This document shows, one piece after another, positions 27,823-36,741 of a stretch of DNA of 64,000 nt; positions within the stretch are counted from its first letter, which is position 1, and each line of letters opens with the position of its first letter. Origin of the DNA: JAUCQB01 sp964586235. Its GTDB lineage: Bacteria; Planctomycetota; Phycisphaerae; UBA1845; PWPN01. The DNA is taken from contig CAZPIO010000023.1 in the NCBI GenBank assembly GCA_964586235.1, positions 4,472 through 68,471 on the forward strand. Reading direction: 5' to 3'. Position numbers and translations under genes: made by a program. The notes beneath the pieces are model-generated. The model searched no databases, was not told the origin of the DNA, and saw only the letters and a program-made list of their open reading frames with translations.

Positions 27823-29093
27823 TCATGCTCCGGCAGCTCCTCGCCCGCCGTCTTCCTCTGTGCCTTGCGGACAACAGAGTCGATATAGGCAAGGGTTCTT
27901 CTCACGTTCTGTTCCAGGCCGAACTTTTGTTCAGCGGTCTTCCTCGCCGCCAGCGACATCCGCTTCCGCACCTCTTGATCGGCACACACCTTGCACAGTG
28001 CTTCCGTCAACGGGTCGACCGTTCGGGGTTCGACCAGGATCGCCCCTTCGCTGTCGCCCACGGCGTCCGGAAGGCCGCCGACCGTGGTACTGACTACCGG
28101 GAGGCCACAGGCCATGGCCTCCATCACCACGTTCGGCATGCCTTCCGTGTAGGAAGGCAGCACGAACACATCGCTGGCCTGCATCCATTCATGCATCCGG
28201 TCGGGATGCACCGGGCCGACCAGTTGGACGAGGTCCGTGACTCCGTGCCGCGCGATGGCTTCCTCCAGACCGCTGTGCTCCGCGCCTTGGCCACAGATCC
28301 TCAGCACGGCTCCGGGAGCCTCGCGGTGCAGCCGATTGAAGGCTTCGATCAGTTCGTAAAGCCCCTTTGCTCGTTTCAGGTAGCCCACGAACAGCAGGGT
28401 CAAAGCCTCTGCCGGGATACCCAGTTGCCGACGAAGTGCCTGCCGGTCGGCAAGCGGCCTGAAGACGTCCAGGTCCACCAGCCCGTGGATCGAGGGAACC
28501 TCCATCTGCATCACCGCCGAGAGCCGGTCCGCCACCCCCTTCCCGTCGGCGACCGCGCCGTCCAGCGCCCGCACGGTTCTCACGAAATGCCGGTACATGG
28601 CCCGGCTGTATTCGGGGACGACATTGACATCCCCGCCGATCCCCTCCCCGACAACGGGAATGCTCAGAAGTCTCGAGAACCTGACCCCGGCGTCGGCCGA
28701 AGGGAAAATGCCCTTTCCATAGATCACCTCGAACGGCCGCTCGCGGTGCAACTGAACCACCTTGTGTCTCGCCGCTCGGTAGACGCTCAGGCCAAGCCAA
28801 CGGCACCCCCTGATGCCCCGGGTCCAGTGCACACAGGGTACCGGAAAGACCTTCACACCGGGGTGTTCGACCGGGGTGTGGTTCTCGTCGTAATCCTTGT
28901 ACCTCGATAAGATTCTTTGAAGAATCCCCGGGATCCAGACGCGCGGAAAGAGGACGGTCACATCGGCGCCCAGGCGTGCTGCCATCTGCCACTGGCGGGC
29001 CGTGAAAATGCCGTAGAGCCTGCTCGTTTTATAGGGGAACAGGCTCGAAATAACCAGTATTCTCATCGCCGTCGTCGAGCATCCGTCCGTCAT
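27819..29093 (-). CDS. Glycosyltransferase family 4
   Basis: 424 residues from the ATG at 29093, which has GGAAG 5-6 bases upstream; ATG 29066 (MRILVISSLFPY) is the start favoured by alignment habit and is also possible. The C-terminal donor domain is textbook GT4: LLFVGYLKRAKGLYELIEAF, ICGQGAEHSGLEEAI and PSYTEGMPNVVMEAMACG with the E-x7-E type motif. It lies 11 bases after the O-antigen ligase-type gene and overlaps the next glycosyltransferase by 4 bases. Confidence 0.88.
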   Translation of the reverse strand: MTDGCSTTAMRILVISSLFPYKTSRLYGIFTARQWQMAARLGADVTVLFPRVWIPGILQRILSRYKDYDENHTPVEHPGVKVFPVPCVHWTRGIRGCRWLGLSVYRAARHKVVQLHRERPFEVIYGKGIFPSADAGVRFSRLLSIPVVGEGIGGDVNVVPEYSRAMYRHFVRTVRALDGAVADGKGVADRLSAVMQMEVPSIHGLVDLDVFRPLADRQALRRQLGIPAEALTLLFVGYLKRAKGLYELIEAFNRLHREAPGAVLRICGQGAEHSGLEEAIARHGVTDLVQLVGPVHPDRMHEWMQASDVFVLPSYTEGMPNVVMEAMACGLPVVSTTVGGLPDAVGDSEGAILVEPRTVDPLTEALCKVCADQEVRKRMSLAARKTAEQKFGLEQNVRRTLAYIDSVVRKAQRKTAGEELPEHE

Positions 29094-29104
29094 GATCACT
29101 TCCG

Positions 29105-30508
29105 TCAGCTGCCCGGACCGGCCAGTTTCGGGACGTACCCGTACGTGGGTGGCCTGCCCGACTGTTGCTCCTGGCGCCTCCCGATATTGACCGCGGTCAT
29201 GGCAATGGCCACCGAATACCAGAACTCCCGTTTCGTGTAATTGGTCACCGTCATCCCCGTCATCACAGGATACAGGAGCATCATCAGCCCCAGCCATTTC
29301 AGCCGGATGTCCGAAAGGGACTTGACCTGGCGATAAAGGACAACAAAAATGGTCACCGCCAGCCCAAGCCCGACAAGGCCCAGGTCCACAGCCAGAGCCA
29401 CGACAGTGTTGTGAGCGGCCCGTCCCTGACTTTCCGGGATCAGCCAGAAGTTGTTCGCGCCGTAACCATGGAGGGGGCGATAGATAAATGCCTGGAGCCC
29501 CCTCTTCCAGTACTCTAGCCGACCGCTTTCCCTGAGACCTGTAGAGATCACCCTTTCCTTCTCCGCGGCACTCAGCAGGTTGCTGGCAAGGACTGCCTGG
29601 ATCGCCAAGTAGGCAACCAGCGCGCCGATAGCTGCAATCATCAGGTACTTGAGCCGGCGTTCGCTTTTCGAGGCCAGGATCAGCGCGATGACCGGCGCGC
29701 TGATCGCCGCCAGAGTCGGCATACGGCTCTGCGTTTTGACCATCGCCAGGAAGAACAGAACCAGCACGGCCAGGGCGATCAGCTTCTTGAAGGTCCCCTT
29801 CTGAAAGAAGGTAAAGCAGGTCGCCAGGAAGCCCATTCCGATGGCCAGGGCCAGTATGACCGGCTGCGAGTGCGTGCCCTCACTCAAAACTGCTCTTTCG
29901 ACGGTACGATGGCTGGCCTGCAGCCCATGCCCCGCGATAATCATGCACGACGCCACTAGCGAACCGAGGACAAACCCGCACAGGACAAGGTAAAGGGTCC
30001 TGGAGTCTTTGACGCTGTTGACGACAATGACGATCAGGGTGGCGTTCAGTATGAACGTCAGGCACACCCCGGCGGTATAGACCGGCATCAGCGACCAGAG
30101 CGAACTGGCCAGAGCCCAGGCGATCAGAACAGCGGTCAGCTTCAAGGGCGTCGTCACGACCAGTCTGTCGCTAAACACATGAAGGAGAAAACTCACACCG
30201 ACAACGATGCCCATGGCCTTGCTGATGGTGAAATACGGGCTGAGCACCACCGCGGTTTCCATCGCGAACACAGAAAACAAGACAAAGACACCGAACGGAG
30301 TGTGATACAGTGCCAGCACGACCACCACCACACCGGCCAACCCCGTGGGGATCACCGGGTCCTTCGTGAACAGGTACATCACCCCGGCCAGAAGAAGCGC
30401 TATGGCCGATACGCACAGGCAGCCGATCAGCTTCTTGTAGGCCGGGGGCGGGGCCTCCCAGTCTCCAGACAGGGCATAGGGGCTGGCATAGGGGTATGGT
30501 TGGATCAT
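29105..30508 (-). CDS. O-antigen ligase/polymerase family membrane protein
   Basis: 467 residues from the ATG at 30508, which overlaps the acetyltransferase stop as ATGA. At least ten hydrophobic segments are visible, beginning with CLCVSAIALLLAGVMYLF. The large periplasmic loop and the HNTVVALAVDLGLVGLGLA segment near residue 395 match the Wzy_C/WaaL ligase signature. It could polymerise the repeat unit (Wzy role) or ligate it to an acceptor; the sequence alone does not decide. With the flippase at 34918 it provides a Wzx/Wzy-like pair for this locus. Confidence 0.82.
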   Translation of the reverse strand: MIQPYPYASPYALSGDWEAPPPAYKKLIGCLCVSAIALLLAGVMYLFTKDPVIPTGLAGVVVVVLALYHTPFGVFVLFSVFAMETAVVLSPYFTISKAMGIVVGVSFLLHVFSDRLVVTTPLKLTAVLIAWALASSLWSLMPVYTAGVCLTFILNATLIVIVVNSVKDSRTLYLVLCGFVLGSLVASCMIIAGHGLQASHRTVERAVLSEGTHSQPVILALAIGMGFLATCFTFFQKGTFKKLIALAVLVLFFLAMVKTQSRMPTLAAISAPVIALILASKSERRLKYLMIAAIGALVAYLAIQAVLASNLLSAAEKERVISTGLRESGRLEYWKRGLQAFIYRPLHGYGANNFWLIPESQGRAAHNTVVALAVDLGLVGLGLAVTIFVVLYRQVKSLSDIRLKWLGLMMLLYPVMTGMTVTNYTKREFWYSVAIAMTAVNIGRRQEQQSGRPPTYGYVPKLAGPGS

Positions 30509-31041
30509 GGCTTTGCCTCCGGCTCCTGCTGATTGCGATACCTGATGATCCGGGCGGGATTCCCGCCCACGATGGCGTAGTCCGGTACGTCCTTGGTGAC
30601 AACAGCGCCGGCTCCCACAATCGCCCCTTTCCCGATCTTTCGCCCGGGTAATATGATCGCCCGAGTGCCGATCCACACATCGTCGCCGATCACCACGGTT
30701 CGGGGAGCAGCAGCGCCCTGTTCACACATCGGAATGTCCACTCGACCAAACCGATGTTGCGCGGACAGAACAACCACTTCGGGACCCATCATCACGTTGT
30801 TTCCGATAATCGCTTTGCCGACGCGGCAGTTGACTCCGATACCCGAGTTATCACCGATCTCGATGTGTATCCCCGAACCGATGTCAGCTCCATGCTCGAC
30901 GTTGACATTCTTCCCGCACTTGGCAAAGAGGTGCTTACAGACAAACCGGCGAATTCTCTTGGCCCCAACTGCGTATCGCTTGGTGGAGACCGGCAGATGC
31001 CGGGCACAGCCATAGTATAGAAGGTACCAGAACACACGCAT
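30505..31041 (-). CDS. Hexapeptide-repeat (left-handed beta-helix) acetyltransferase
   Basis: 178 residues. LbetaH repeats are seen as IGSGIHIEIGDNSGIG, VGKAIIGNNVMMGPEV and IGDDVWIGTRAIILPG, with the terminal GAVVTKDVPDYAIVGGNPA typical of the CatB/LacA/WcaF/NodL group. It probably O-acetylates a sugar of the glycan using acetyl-CoA. GAGG lies 8 bases before the ATG. It is translationally coupled to the ligase/polymerase gene. Confidence 0.88.
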   Translation of the reverse strand: MRVFWYLLYYGCARHLPVSTKRYAVGAKRIRRFVCKHLFAKCGKNVNVEHGADIGSGIHIEIGDNSGIGVNCRVGKAIIGNNVMMGPEVVVLSAQHRFGRVDIPMCEQGAAAPRTVVIGDDVWIGTRAIILPGRKIGKGAIVGAGAVVTKDVPDYAIVGGNPARIIRYRNQQEPEAKP

Positions 31042-31063
31042 CTTGAAGTCCTCGCCGGAGGAG

Positions 31064-33439
31064 CTAGTTCGCTATTCCGTCCAGATGAAGAATCGCCCGA
31101 GTGATCTCCTGCCTGATGGCGATCACGCGACCAGAATTGCCGAGCAGGACCTCATTCACCCACCCGTTCAGTTGCCGCTGAACCTGCTCAGCCCTGGCGG
31201 AATCGACCGCACGCACTCTGTCGATCCTTTGCTGCAGTTCGACGAGGTACTGGTAATCCTGCACGCCTTCGCGCCACATCTCCCAGCGGCGGGAGGGGAT
31301 AATGACTTCGGCCTGCGCGTCAACAGTCGATCCATACGCCCCATAGACCACACCATAATTGCCCATCGCCTTGCCGTAATCATCCCAGAACGGCCGGCCG
31401 GTGTCGGCATAAACCCAGAACCCCGCCCCGGTCAGACCGTGTTTGAACGCCCACCAGGACATCCTGCGGTAATTGTCGAGCGGCTTTGCCGTCCGGTTCA
31501 GCGCCCGGTAGCACCAGTTCTCTTTCGCAAACGACTTGATCGTCACGAGCCAATCGGGATGGTCCTGGCTGACCCTCTGGTGGACACACCAGATGTCTAC
31601 CAGGTCCTTCAGCCGCGCGAATTCTGCCGGACCCCGGCCATAGGAATTGGCGAAGATCCGGATCCGGGGATCGACCTCGCGAACGACCTGGGCAACACTG
31701 AAGAAGTCATCGCCGATGTACTCGTCATAGGGATAAAGGGCAAAGCGGTCGTAGCCAAGGCCCTTCCGCCTGAGATGTGCAACCAACTGAGCCAGCCAGC
31801 CCTTGAAATTCCGTTTCCAGGGCTCCGTCATCCATTCGCCGAAGGCACCATTGTCTTTTCGCTTGGCACTGAAGCCCAGCAGAAGCAGGTACGTCCGGGC
31901 ATGACTGAATTCATCGAGCAGCCTGTCCATGGCCGCATATCGCTGCTCCGGCACCGGTTTAGCCGCGTCCGCCGGACTCCTTGGAAGGGGGAGATTCCGG
32001 TTGAGCACTGTAAACACGCCTACACCGTGCGACCGCAGATCCCTGGATGTCTCTTGCAGGTTGTGGCGAGTGACGTCGGAGGCGTTGGGATAGCTCCAGT
32101 TGAAGGCGTTGAGCGCCTTCTGCTCGGGCATGTTGATCGGATGTACGGTCAGCCGAACGGCCGCCGATCGCGCCGCAGCGTCCTGGCCGCCCTGCAATCC
32201 CGAGACCACCAGCGAAGCGGCGTAATCGCCGGCCGGCAGCCTGGCGGTATCAATCGTCATCCAGATCTGGTACACCTGGCCCGGCTCGGCCGTGAATGGC
32301 CTCTTCCCTTGAAGGACCAGGGCGTCGGCCATCTGCCCCACCCCGACAGCATAGACGCACGCCGCACGCCGCAGGGTGAACACCGCGTCCGGGCCGACGT
32401 GACGACCCTCCGCGGTCAGCGGCGATGCCGACACGGTTACCGTCATGGGTACCTGCGTGCAGTTGATGATATTGAACGCGAGGCTTCCGATCTCCCGCTG
32501 CCATAACGAGGCGCTGGCCTCGATCTCCTTGGACTCGAAGACCATCTCTGCCTGCGTGAGTTGTTTCATGGGATCGGCGGGCAGCACCACCAGCGGCGTC
32601 TTGTAGAACTCCCGGTACACAATCGCCCGGATCCGGTCCAGTTCACTCTGTCCGCGTTTCAGCTCCTCCTCCGAAGTGCGAGCCAGCCAATCCTCGCGAT
32701 AGGCTTCTCGCATCGCCCGTAGACGCCCGACAACTTCATCCGACCGCCCGAGCGACAACCGCTGGCCCTGAGCGGCCAACGCCTGCTGAGTCATGGCGAT
32801 GCCTCGGATCAGTTCCAGACGTTCCTCAACCGCTTGGATCGAACGGCGCGCGAAGTCTGAATGAATGTGCACGGGCAGGGCCAACGGCGGCCCCTGCTGC
32901 CGGTTCGAACCGATGACCTTGATCTCATCCGAAAAGAAACTGGTCGTTTCCTGCTGGACAAGTATTTTGACAAAGCGCCCTTCGGCATTGATCCCTTCCA
33001 CACCGACCACTGGCTGAACCATCTTCTCGCGCAGCGCGGCCTGCATGAGTGCCTCGGGTACACGGCCGAACCCGGCTAACCCATAGTCCACTCCGTCGCG
33101 ACTAAGCAGCACCGCCACATAGCGCCACAGCTTGACTCCGCCGCGGGTCCCCGCGGCCGTGTGAATCTCGACCCGCTCGACGAAACACACCCGTCCCAGG
33201 TCGATCGTCACCTGCGGGACGTCACCCGGCCAGTGCCAGCCGACGGTGCTCTTCCGCGCCCAATGACTGCCGTGAGCCTCGCCGTCCGTCAGTTGAGCCG
33301 TATCTCCCTGCTCCGTGCAAAGCCGGTAGTTGGGCCGGGGGCTCAGCGTGTATTTCCTGCCTAAGGCGAGATTCTCCGAGTCCCTCGCATTCACCAGGCA
33401 TGCCTGAAACATGGTAAACAGGATTACTGCCCTGGGCAT
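31064..33439 (-). CDS. Secreted DUF4091 glycoside hydrolase-like protein with N-terminal galactose-binding-like domain
   Basis: 791 residues from the ATG at 33439, preceded by AGGAG at 5 bases. MPRAVILFTMFQACLVNA is a short signal peptide. An F5/8 type C-like domain (about 20-180) contains GWHWPGDVPQVTIDLG and VERVEIHTAAGTRGG. The C-terminal half is the DUF4091/GH123-like module with FALYPYDEYIGDDFF, DIWCVHQ, MSWWAFKHGLTGAGFWVYAD and PSRRWEMWREGVQDYQYLVEL. Such proteins are presumed glycosidases; GH123 acts on beta-GalNAc. Its presence inside a biosynthetic operon suggests trimming or quality control of the exported glycan. Substrate unknown. Confidence 0.75.
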   Translation of the reverse strand: MPRAVILFTMFQACLVNARDSENLALGRKYTLSPRPNYRLCTEQGDTAQLTDGEAHGSHWARKSTVGWHWPGDVPQVTIDLGRVCFVERVEIHTAAGTRGGVKLWRYVAVLLSRDGVDYGLAGFGRVPEALMQAALREKMVQPVVGVEGINAEGRFVKILVQQETTSFFSDEIKVIGSNRQQGPPLALPVHIHSDFARRSIQAVEERLELIRGIAMTQQALAAQGQRLSLGRSDEVVGRLRAMREAYREDWLARTSEEELKRGQSELDRIRAIVYREFYKTPLVVLPADPMKQLTQAEMVFESKEIEASASLWQREIGSLAFNIINCTQVPMTVTVSASPLTAEGRHVGPDAVFTLRRAACVYAVGVGQMADALVLQGKRPFTAEPGQVYQIWMTIDTARLPAGDYAASLVVSGLQGGQDAAARSAAVRLTVHPINMPEQKALNAFNWSYPNASDVTRHNLQETSRDLRSHGVGVFTVLNRNLPLPRSPADAAKPVPEQRYAAMDRLLDEFSHARTYLLLLGFSAKRKDNGAFGEWMTEPWKRNFKGWLAQLVAHLRRKGLGYDRFALYPYDEYIGDDFFSVAQVVREVDPRIRIFANSYGRGPAEFARLKDLVDIWCVHQRVSQDHPDWLVTIKSFAKENWCYRALNRTAKPLDNYRRMSWWAFKHGLTGAGFWVYADTGRPFWDDYGKAMGNYGVVYGAYGSTVDAQAEVIIPSRRWEMWREGVQDYQYLVELQQRIDRVRAVDSARAEQVQRQLNGWVNEVLLGNSGRVIAIRQEITRAILHLDGIAN

Positions 33440-33557
33440 TGACTCTCCTGCTCCCTGGCAGGCCACGGCCGTTATCCTGACCAGCCGCCCGTATAGATTG
33501 TCGCCTCTGCCCACGCTGTTCGATGGCCTCTTGATCAGCCTGATGCAATCAGGCAAG

Positions 33558-34409
33558 CTAAACCGACTTCTGATGAACCGCGTCCGGAAGCAGATAAAAA
33601 TACCTGTAGGCCGTCTGAGCTACGACAAGAAAAAGGCTTCCTCCCGCCAGCGCCCACGCCACAAATACGATCGGCCCGGTCAGCCCGATGTAGGTCAGCA
33701 AAATGCTTCCCATGACCGCCGTCTCGGTGACCATTTTGTCGAACAATAACAGATTCACCCACCTCCTCAGGACAGCGCCGGGGCTCCTGGGCATGCTTTG
33801 GGGCGCAGCGGATACCGGTTTCGAGGGGGCCGGAATTCGGGTCAGTGTGATATGAAACACCGACGCGAGCATCTGCATGGAATTGGCGGCCGCATAGGTC
33901 GCAAAGGCAAGGATCAGATAAGTCACAGTGCCGTACGATGCGAACAGGTGAAGTGCGCAAAGCGCGTATACCGGCGAATTACAGAACACGTGATATACAT
34001 GGTCCAGATAAAAGCCTTTAATCGACGATTTCTTGGTCCAGCGGGCGACCTCACCATCAACGCAGTCAAGCACAACCGTCAGCAGAAGCAGGACACAGCC
34101 GAGCACGTTCGCCCAGAGGATATGCGGAACAAGAAAGGCCACTCCGAGCAACCCCGTGGGTATCATCAGAAAAGTGGTCGCATTGGCGCTGATCCCCAGG
34201 CGTACGAACAGCCACGTGAAGTAGATTGAGATGTGACGAGTGACCAGCGAGTTGAACCAGTGCCCGGCCCAGACCATTTTGCCCTTGGCATTGGGCCGGC
34301 GCAACTGGCACACCTGGCGCATTTCAGGAATGCTTGCAGTCGTTCGGCCGATCTGCGGGGATGATGAATCCGTGGCTTCCGCTCTCGTCGTGTTCGGCTC
34401 ACTGCTCAT
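33558..34409 (-). CDS. CDP-alcohol phosphotransferase family membrane protein with altered active-site motif
   Basis: 283 residues from the ATG at 34409, which has GAGG 9 bases upstream; ATG 34424 is also in frame. Several membrane helices are present. The family motif D-x2-DG-x2-AR-x8-G-x3-D-x3-D is visible as DCVDGEVAR (Asp115, Asp118, Gly119, Arg123), Gly132 and Asp136, but the last Asp, the proposed catalytic base, is His140 (YLDHVYHVF). Members move a phospho-alcohol from a CDP-alcohol to an acceptor lipid or sugar. The gene overlaps the nucleotidyltransferase gene by 11 bases, so that enzyme probably makes its activated substrate. Whether this variant is active is open. Confidence 0.78.
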   Translation of the reverse strand: MSSEPNTTRAEATDSSSPQIGRTTASIPEMRQVCQLRRPNAKGKMVWAGHWFNSLVTRHISIYFTWLFVRLGISANATTFLMIPTGLLGVAFLVPHILWANVLGCVLLLLTVVLDCVDGEVARWTKKSSIKGFYLDHVYHVFCNSPVYALCALHLFASYGTVTYLILAFATYAAANSMQMLASVFHITLTRIPAPSKPVSAAPQSMPRSPGAVLRRWVNLLLFDKMVTETAVMGSILLTYIGLTGPIVFVAWALAGGSLFLVVAQTAYRYFYLLPDAVHQKSV

Positions 34410-34866
34410 GCTTATTCGCCTCATGGTTCAGCCGGATCTGCTCGGCGTAATAACGTTCGAGGGCTTCGCGGAGAATACTCGAACTCCGCCCTTCGGTGTA
34501 CGGAAAGTACACCACCCGGCGGCCGTTCCGGACCATGAAGTCATGGCCCTTTACCTTCTTCTCCCACCAGTCGTCACCGACGACCAGAATGTCTACATCC
34601 AGTTGCGCCAACTGCTCGTCTCTGTCCGCTGTCCTCTGGGGGGCAATCGCGTCCACGTAGCGACAGGCGGCAACAACCTCCGCCCGGTCTTCATAGCTCA
34701 GGAGAGGGTGATGGCCCTTCTGCTTGAGCACCAGTTCGTCGGTCTTCACCCCGACAACAAGAATGTCCCCCAGCGATTTGGCGCTGCGCAGCAGATTCAG
34801 ATGCCCCACATGGAACATGTCCCACGTCCCTGGCGCATATACAATCACTTTGCCGTCGCGTGACAT
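34399..34866 (-). CDS. TagD/GCT-like cytidylyltransferase-family protein
   Basis: 155 residues. The nucleotidyltransferase HxGH motif is His19-Val-Gly-His22 in WDMFHVGHLNLL, and the second signature is the EGRSSS segment near residue 127 (TagD has RTxGxSTT). WWEKKVKGHDFMV is reminiscent of glycerol-3-phosphate and ethanolamine-phosphate cytidylyltransferases. It should activate a small phosphorylated alcohol or sugar with CTP (or ATP). GAGGAG lies 6 bases before the ATG. Overlap with the CDP-alcohol phosphotransferase gene argues for CDP-activation. The exact alcohol is unknown. Confidence 0.82.
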   Translation of the reverse strand: MSRDGKVIVYAPGTWDMFHVGHLNLLRSAKSLGDILVVGVKTDELVLKQKGHHPLLSYEDRAEVVAACRYVDAIAPQRTADRDEQLAQLDVDILVVGDDWWEKKVKGHDFMVRNGRRVVYFPYTEGRSSSILREALERYYAEQIRLNHEANKHEQ

Positions 34867-34917
34867 TGTTAGCTCCTCAAGTCTAGAGAACTCTCCGCCT
34901 GTTGTCGACGCATGCAG

Positions 34918-36414
34918 TTACCGGGCTACGTGACCGGACAGTACCTGTTTGACCAATCGTATCGGAGATGCCAGCAGGTGGCGCTCGTCCTCGTGAAGCA
35001 AGCCGGCCTGCGTGAGGAACACAATCCACAGGGCGGCATATGCCGCCGCTCTTATGCCGATATCCAGAAGGGCGGGCAGATCTGGCAGGGGAATCACGTA
35101 TACGATAAGCCCGCATCCCAGAGCGGAAGCGAGCAGCAATCCAAGTTCCTTCCAGGGCATTGCCCGAGAGAAGGACACCCCCACGATGCGGCCAATGTAT
35201 CTCAGCCGTGACATGGCCACCCAAAGGGCCGCACAGGCGGTGCCGATCGCCGGGCCAACGAATGCCAGAAGTGTCCCCCGCCCCAGCACGACGAGGGCCA
35301 AACTGATCACGGCATTCACGGCCAATCCCATTACAGCCGCGGTCGCAATGCTGCGGGTTTGGCCCATGGCTCTCAGGATCGACCCGTAGTACGCAACACG
35401 CAGCGGAAGCAGACAGAGCAGGACACTGAACGGCCAAACCGCCAGCTCGTACGACTTGCCGTAGAGCAGAACAATCACGGGCGACGCGCACGCCAGGAAG
35501 AATCCGAAACACGGCAGGATCACAAGGCTGCTCTTCCGGATGCCCTGATGCCAAAGGGCCAAGGCCTCCCGACGGCGACCGCCATCTACCAGGGTGACCA
35601 GGTTGGGCATGATGGCATTGTTAACGCTGCCGGTGATCAAACCCACGACGGGTAACTCGATCGCTCCACAGGAGTAAACCGCGTACATGGCGGGTTCAAA
35701 AAAAGTCGATATGATCCCGTTGCCGAACTGCACGTTGAGCATGGCAACGATTGTCGTGGCCCACAAGGGCCAGCAGTAGCTGAACTGCTCAACGATCAAC
35801 CGGTAGTCGAACCGCCATGCACCTGGCGACAGCCGAATGAGATCGAACAGCCCGACGAGGGCAATACCACTCGCGACCGCGACCTTGGCCCACATGACCG
35901 CCTGAAGATCATACCCGAGAGCCAGCGTGACCACTACCGCCACCATACGAAGCACGACCGTGAGCACGCTGTATACGCCGGCCCTTACCGCCCGATCCAC
36001 GCTGATCATGAACGGTGGAATCAGCAGGTTGATGCGCTCAGGGATCGCGAAGACCGCGAAAATCCGGACCAGCGGCACCAGTTCGGGATTATTGAATAGC
36101 GCGGCCAATGGACCGGCAAGGAGAAGCATGCCTCCAGTCACCAGTGACGCGGTAGCAACAGACCCCACGACCGTCTGCAAAAGGAGTTGGCGACGGACGT
36201 CAATTCCGAGCCGGGGCACGAAGTAGTACAGACTGCTCTCAAATTGCAGATGCAGCAAACCGGATACCGTCGCATACACCAGCATGACCTGCCGGTAAGT
36301 GCCAAACTCGGTCTGACTGATCAGCCGGACCAGGATCACACCCAGGATGAGCGCGGCACCCTGAATGACCCCCTGGCTGAACAGTATGATCAGACTTCGT
36401 GTTCGGATCCTCAT
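34918..36414 (-). CDS. Polysaccharide flippase (Wzx/MATE-like)
   Basis: 498 residues with about 12-14 hydrophobic helices. The start SLIILFSQGVIQGAALILG and SQTEFGTYRQVMLVYA, and later SCGAIELPVVGLITGSVNNAIMP are typical of oligosaccharide flippases of the MOP superfamily. It should flip lipid-linked repeat units across the inner membrane for the ligase/polymerase encoded at 29105. It follows the truncated epimerase fragment by 22 bases. No clear ribosome-binding site is seen at the ATG. Confidence 0.87.
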   Translation of the reverse strand: MRIRTRSLIILFSQGVIQGAALILGVILVRLISQTEFGTYRQVMLVYATVSGLLHLQFESSLYYFVPRLGIDVRRQLLLQTVVGSVATASLVTGGMLLLAGPLAALFNNPELVPLVRIFAVFAIPERINLLIPPFMISVDRAVRAGVYSVLTVVLRMVAVVVTLALGYDLQAVMWAKVAVASGIALVGLFDLIRLSPGAWRFDYRLIVEQFSYCWPLWATTIVAMLNVQFGNGIISTFFEPAMYAVYSCGAIELPVVGLITGSVNNAIMPNLVTLVDGGRRREALALWHQGIRKSSLVILPCFGFFLACASPVIVLLYGKSYELAVWPFSVLLCLLPLRVAYYGSILRAMGQTRSIATAAVMGLAVNAVISLALVVLGRGTLLAFVGPAIGTACAALWVAMSRLRYIGRIVGVSFSRAMPWKELGLLLASALGCGLIVYVIPLPDLPALLDIGIRAAAYAALWIVFLTQAGLLHEDERHLLASPIRLVKQVLSGHVAR

Positions 36415-36436
36415 GCGACAGTTTTTTTCGCCTGAG

Positions 36437-36727
36437 CTACCTACCAGCGGATGCTGAGTCTCTCAAGTCGAAAATGCGAAAGGCGTCGATGGGCACATCC
36501 GACTGGATTCTTCCACTTGCGACGGCAGTCTGTGTACTGACAAGGGCGTCCGCCACCGACCCCTCGACAAACCGGCACCTAAGCCTTTCTGCATTCGTGG
36601 GGAATACAGAATCCTGGTCGCCCGTCATGCCAACTTTGGCGTTGCCGGCTCCAATGAAATGCCCGGCCATGTGGCTGCCGACAAACCCGCAGCCGCCGGT
36701 GATCAGTATTTCGAGGGGGCGACTCAT
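36437..36727 (-). pseudogene. Truncated NAD-dependent epimerase/dehydratase (N-terminal fragment)
   Basis: 96 codons from the ATG at 36727. LEILITGGCGFVGSHMAGHF is a perfect SDR Rossmann start (GxxGxxG), and VEGSVAD matches the following adenine-ring region, but the frame stops where a further 200 or more residues with the catalytic YxxxK would be expected. The last 20 residues have no family resemblance. It sits between wecB and the flippase gene with normal operon spacing (14 and 22 bases), so an internal deletion is more likely than a frameshift. It may be translated but cannot be an active enzyme. Confidence 0.7.
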
Positions 36728-36741
36728 CCGCTGCCGGGGCG

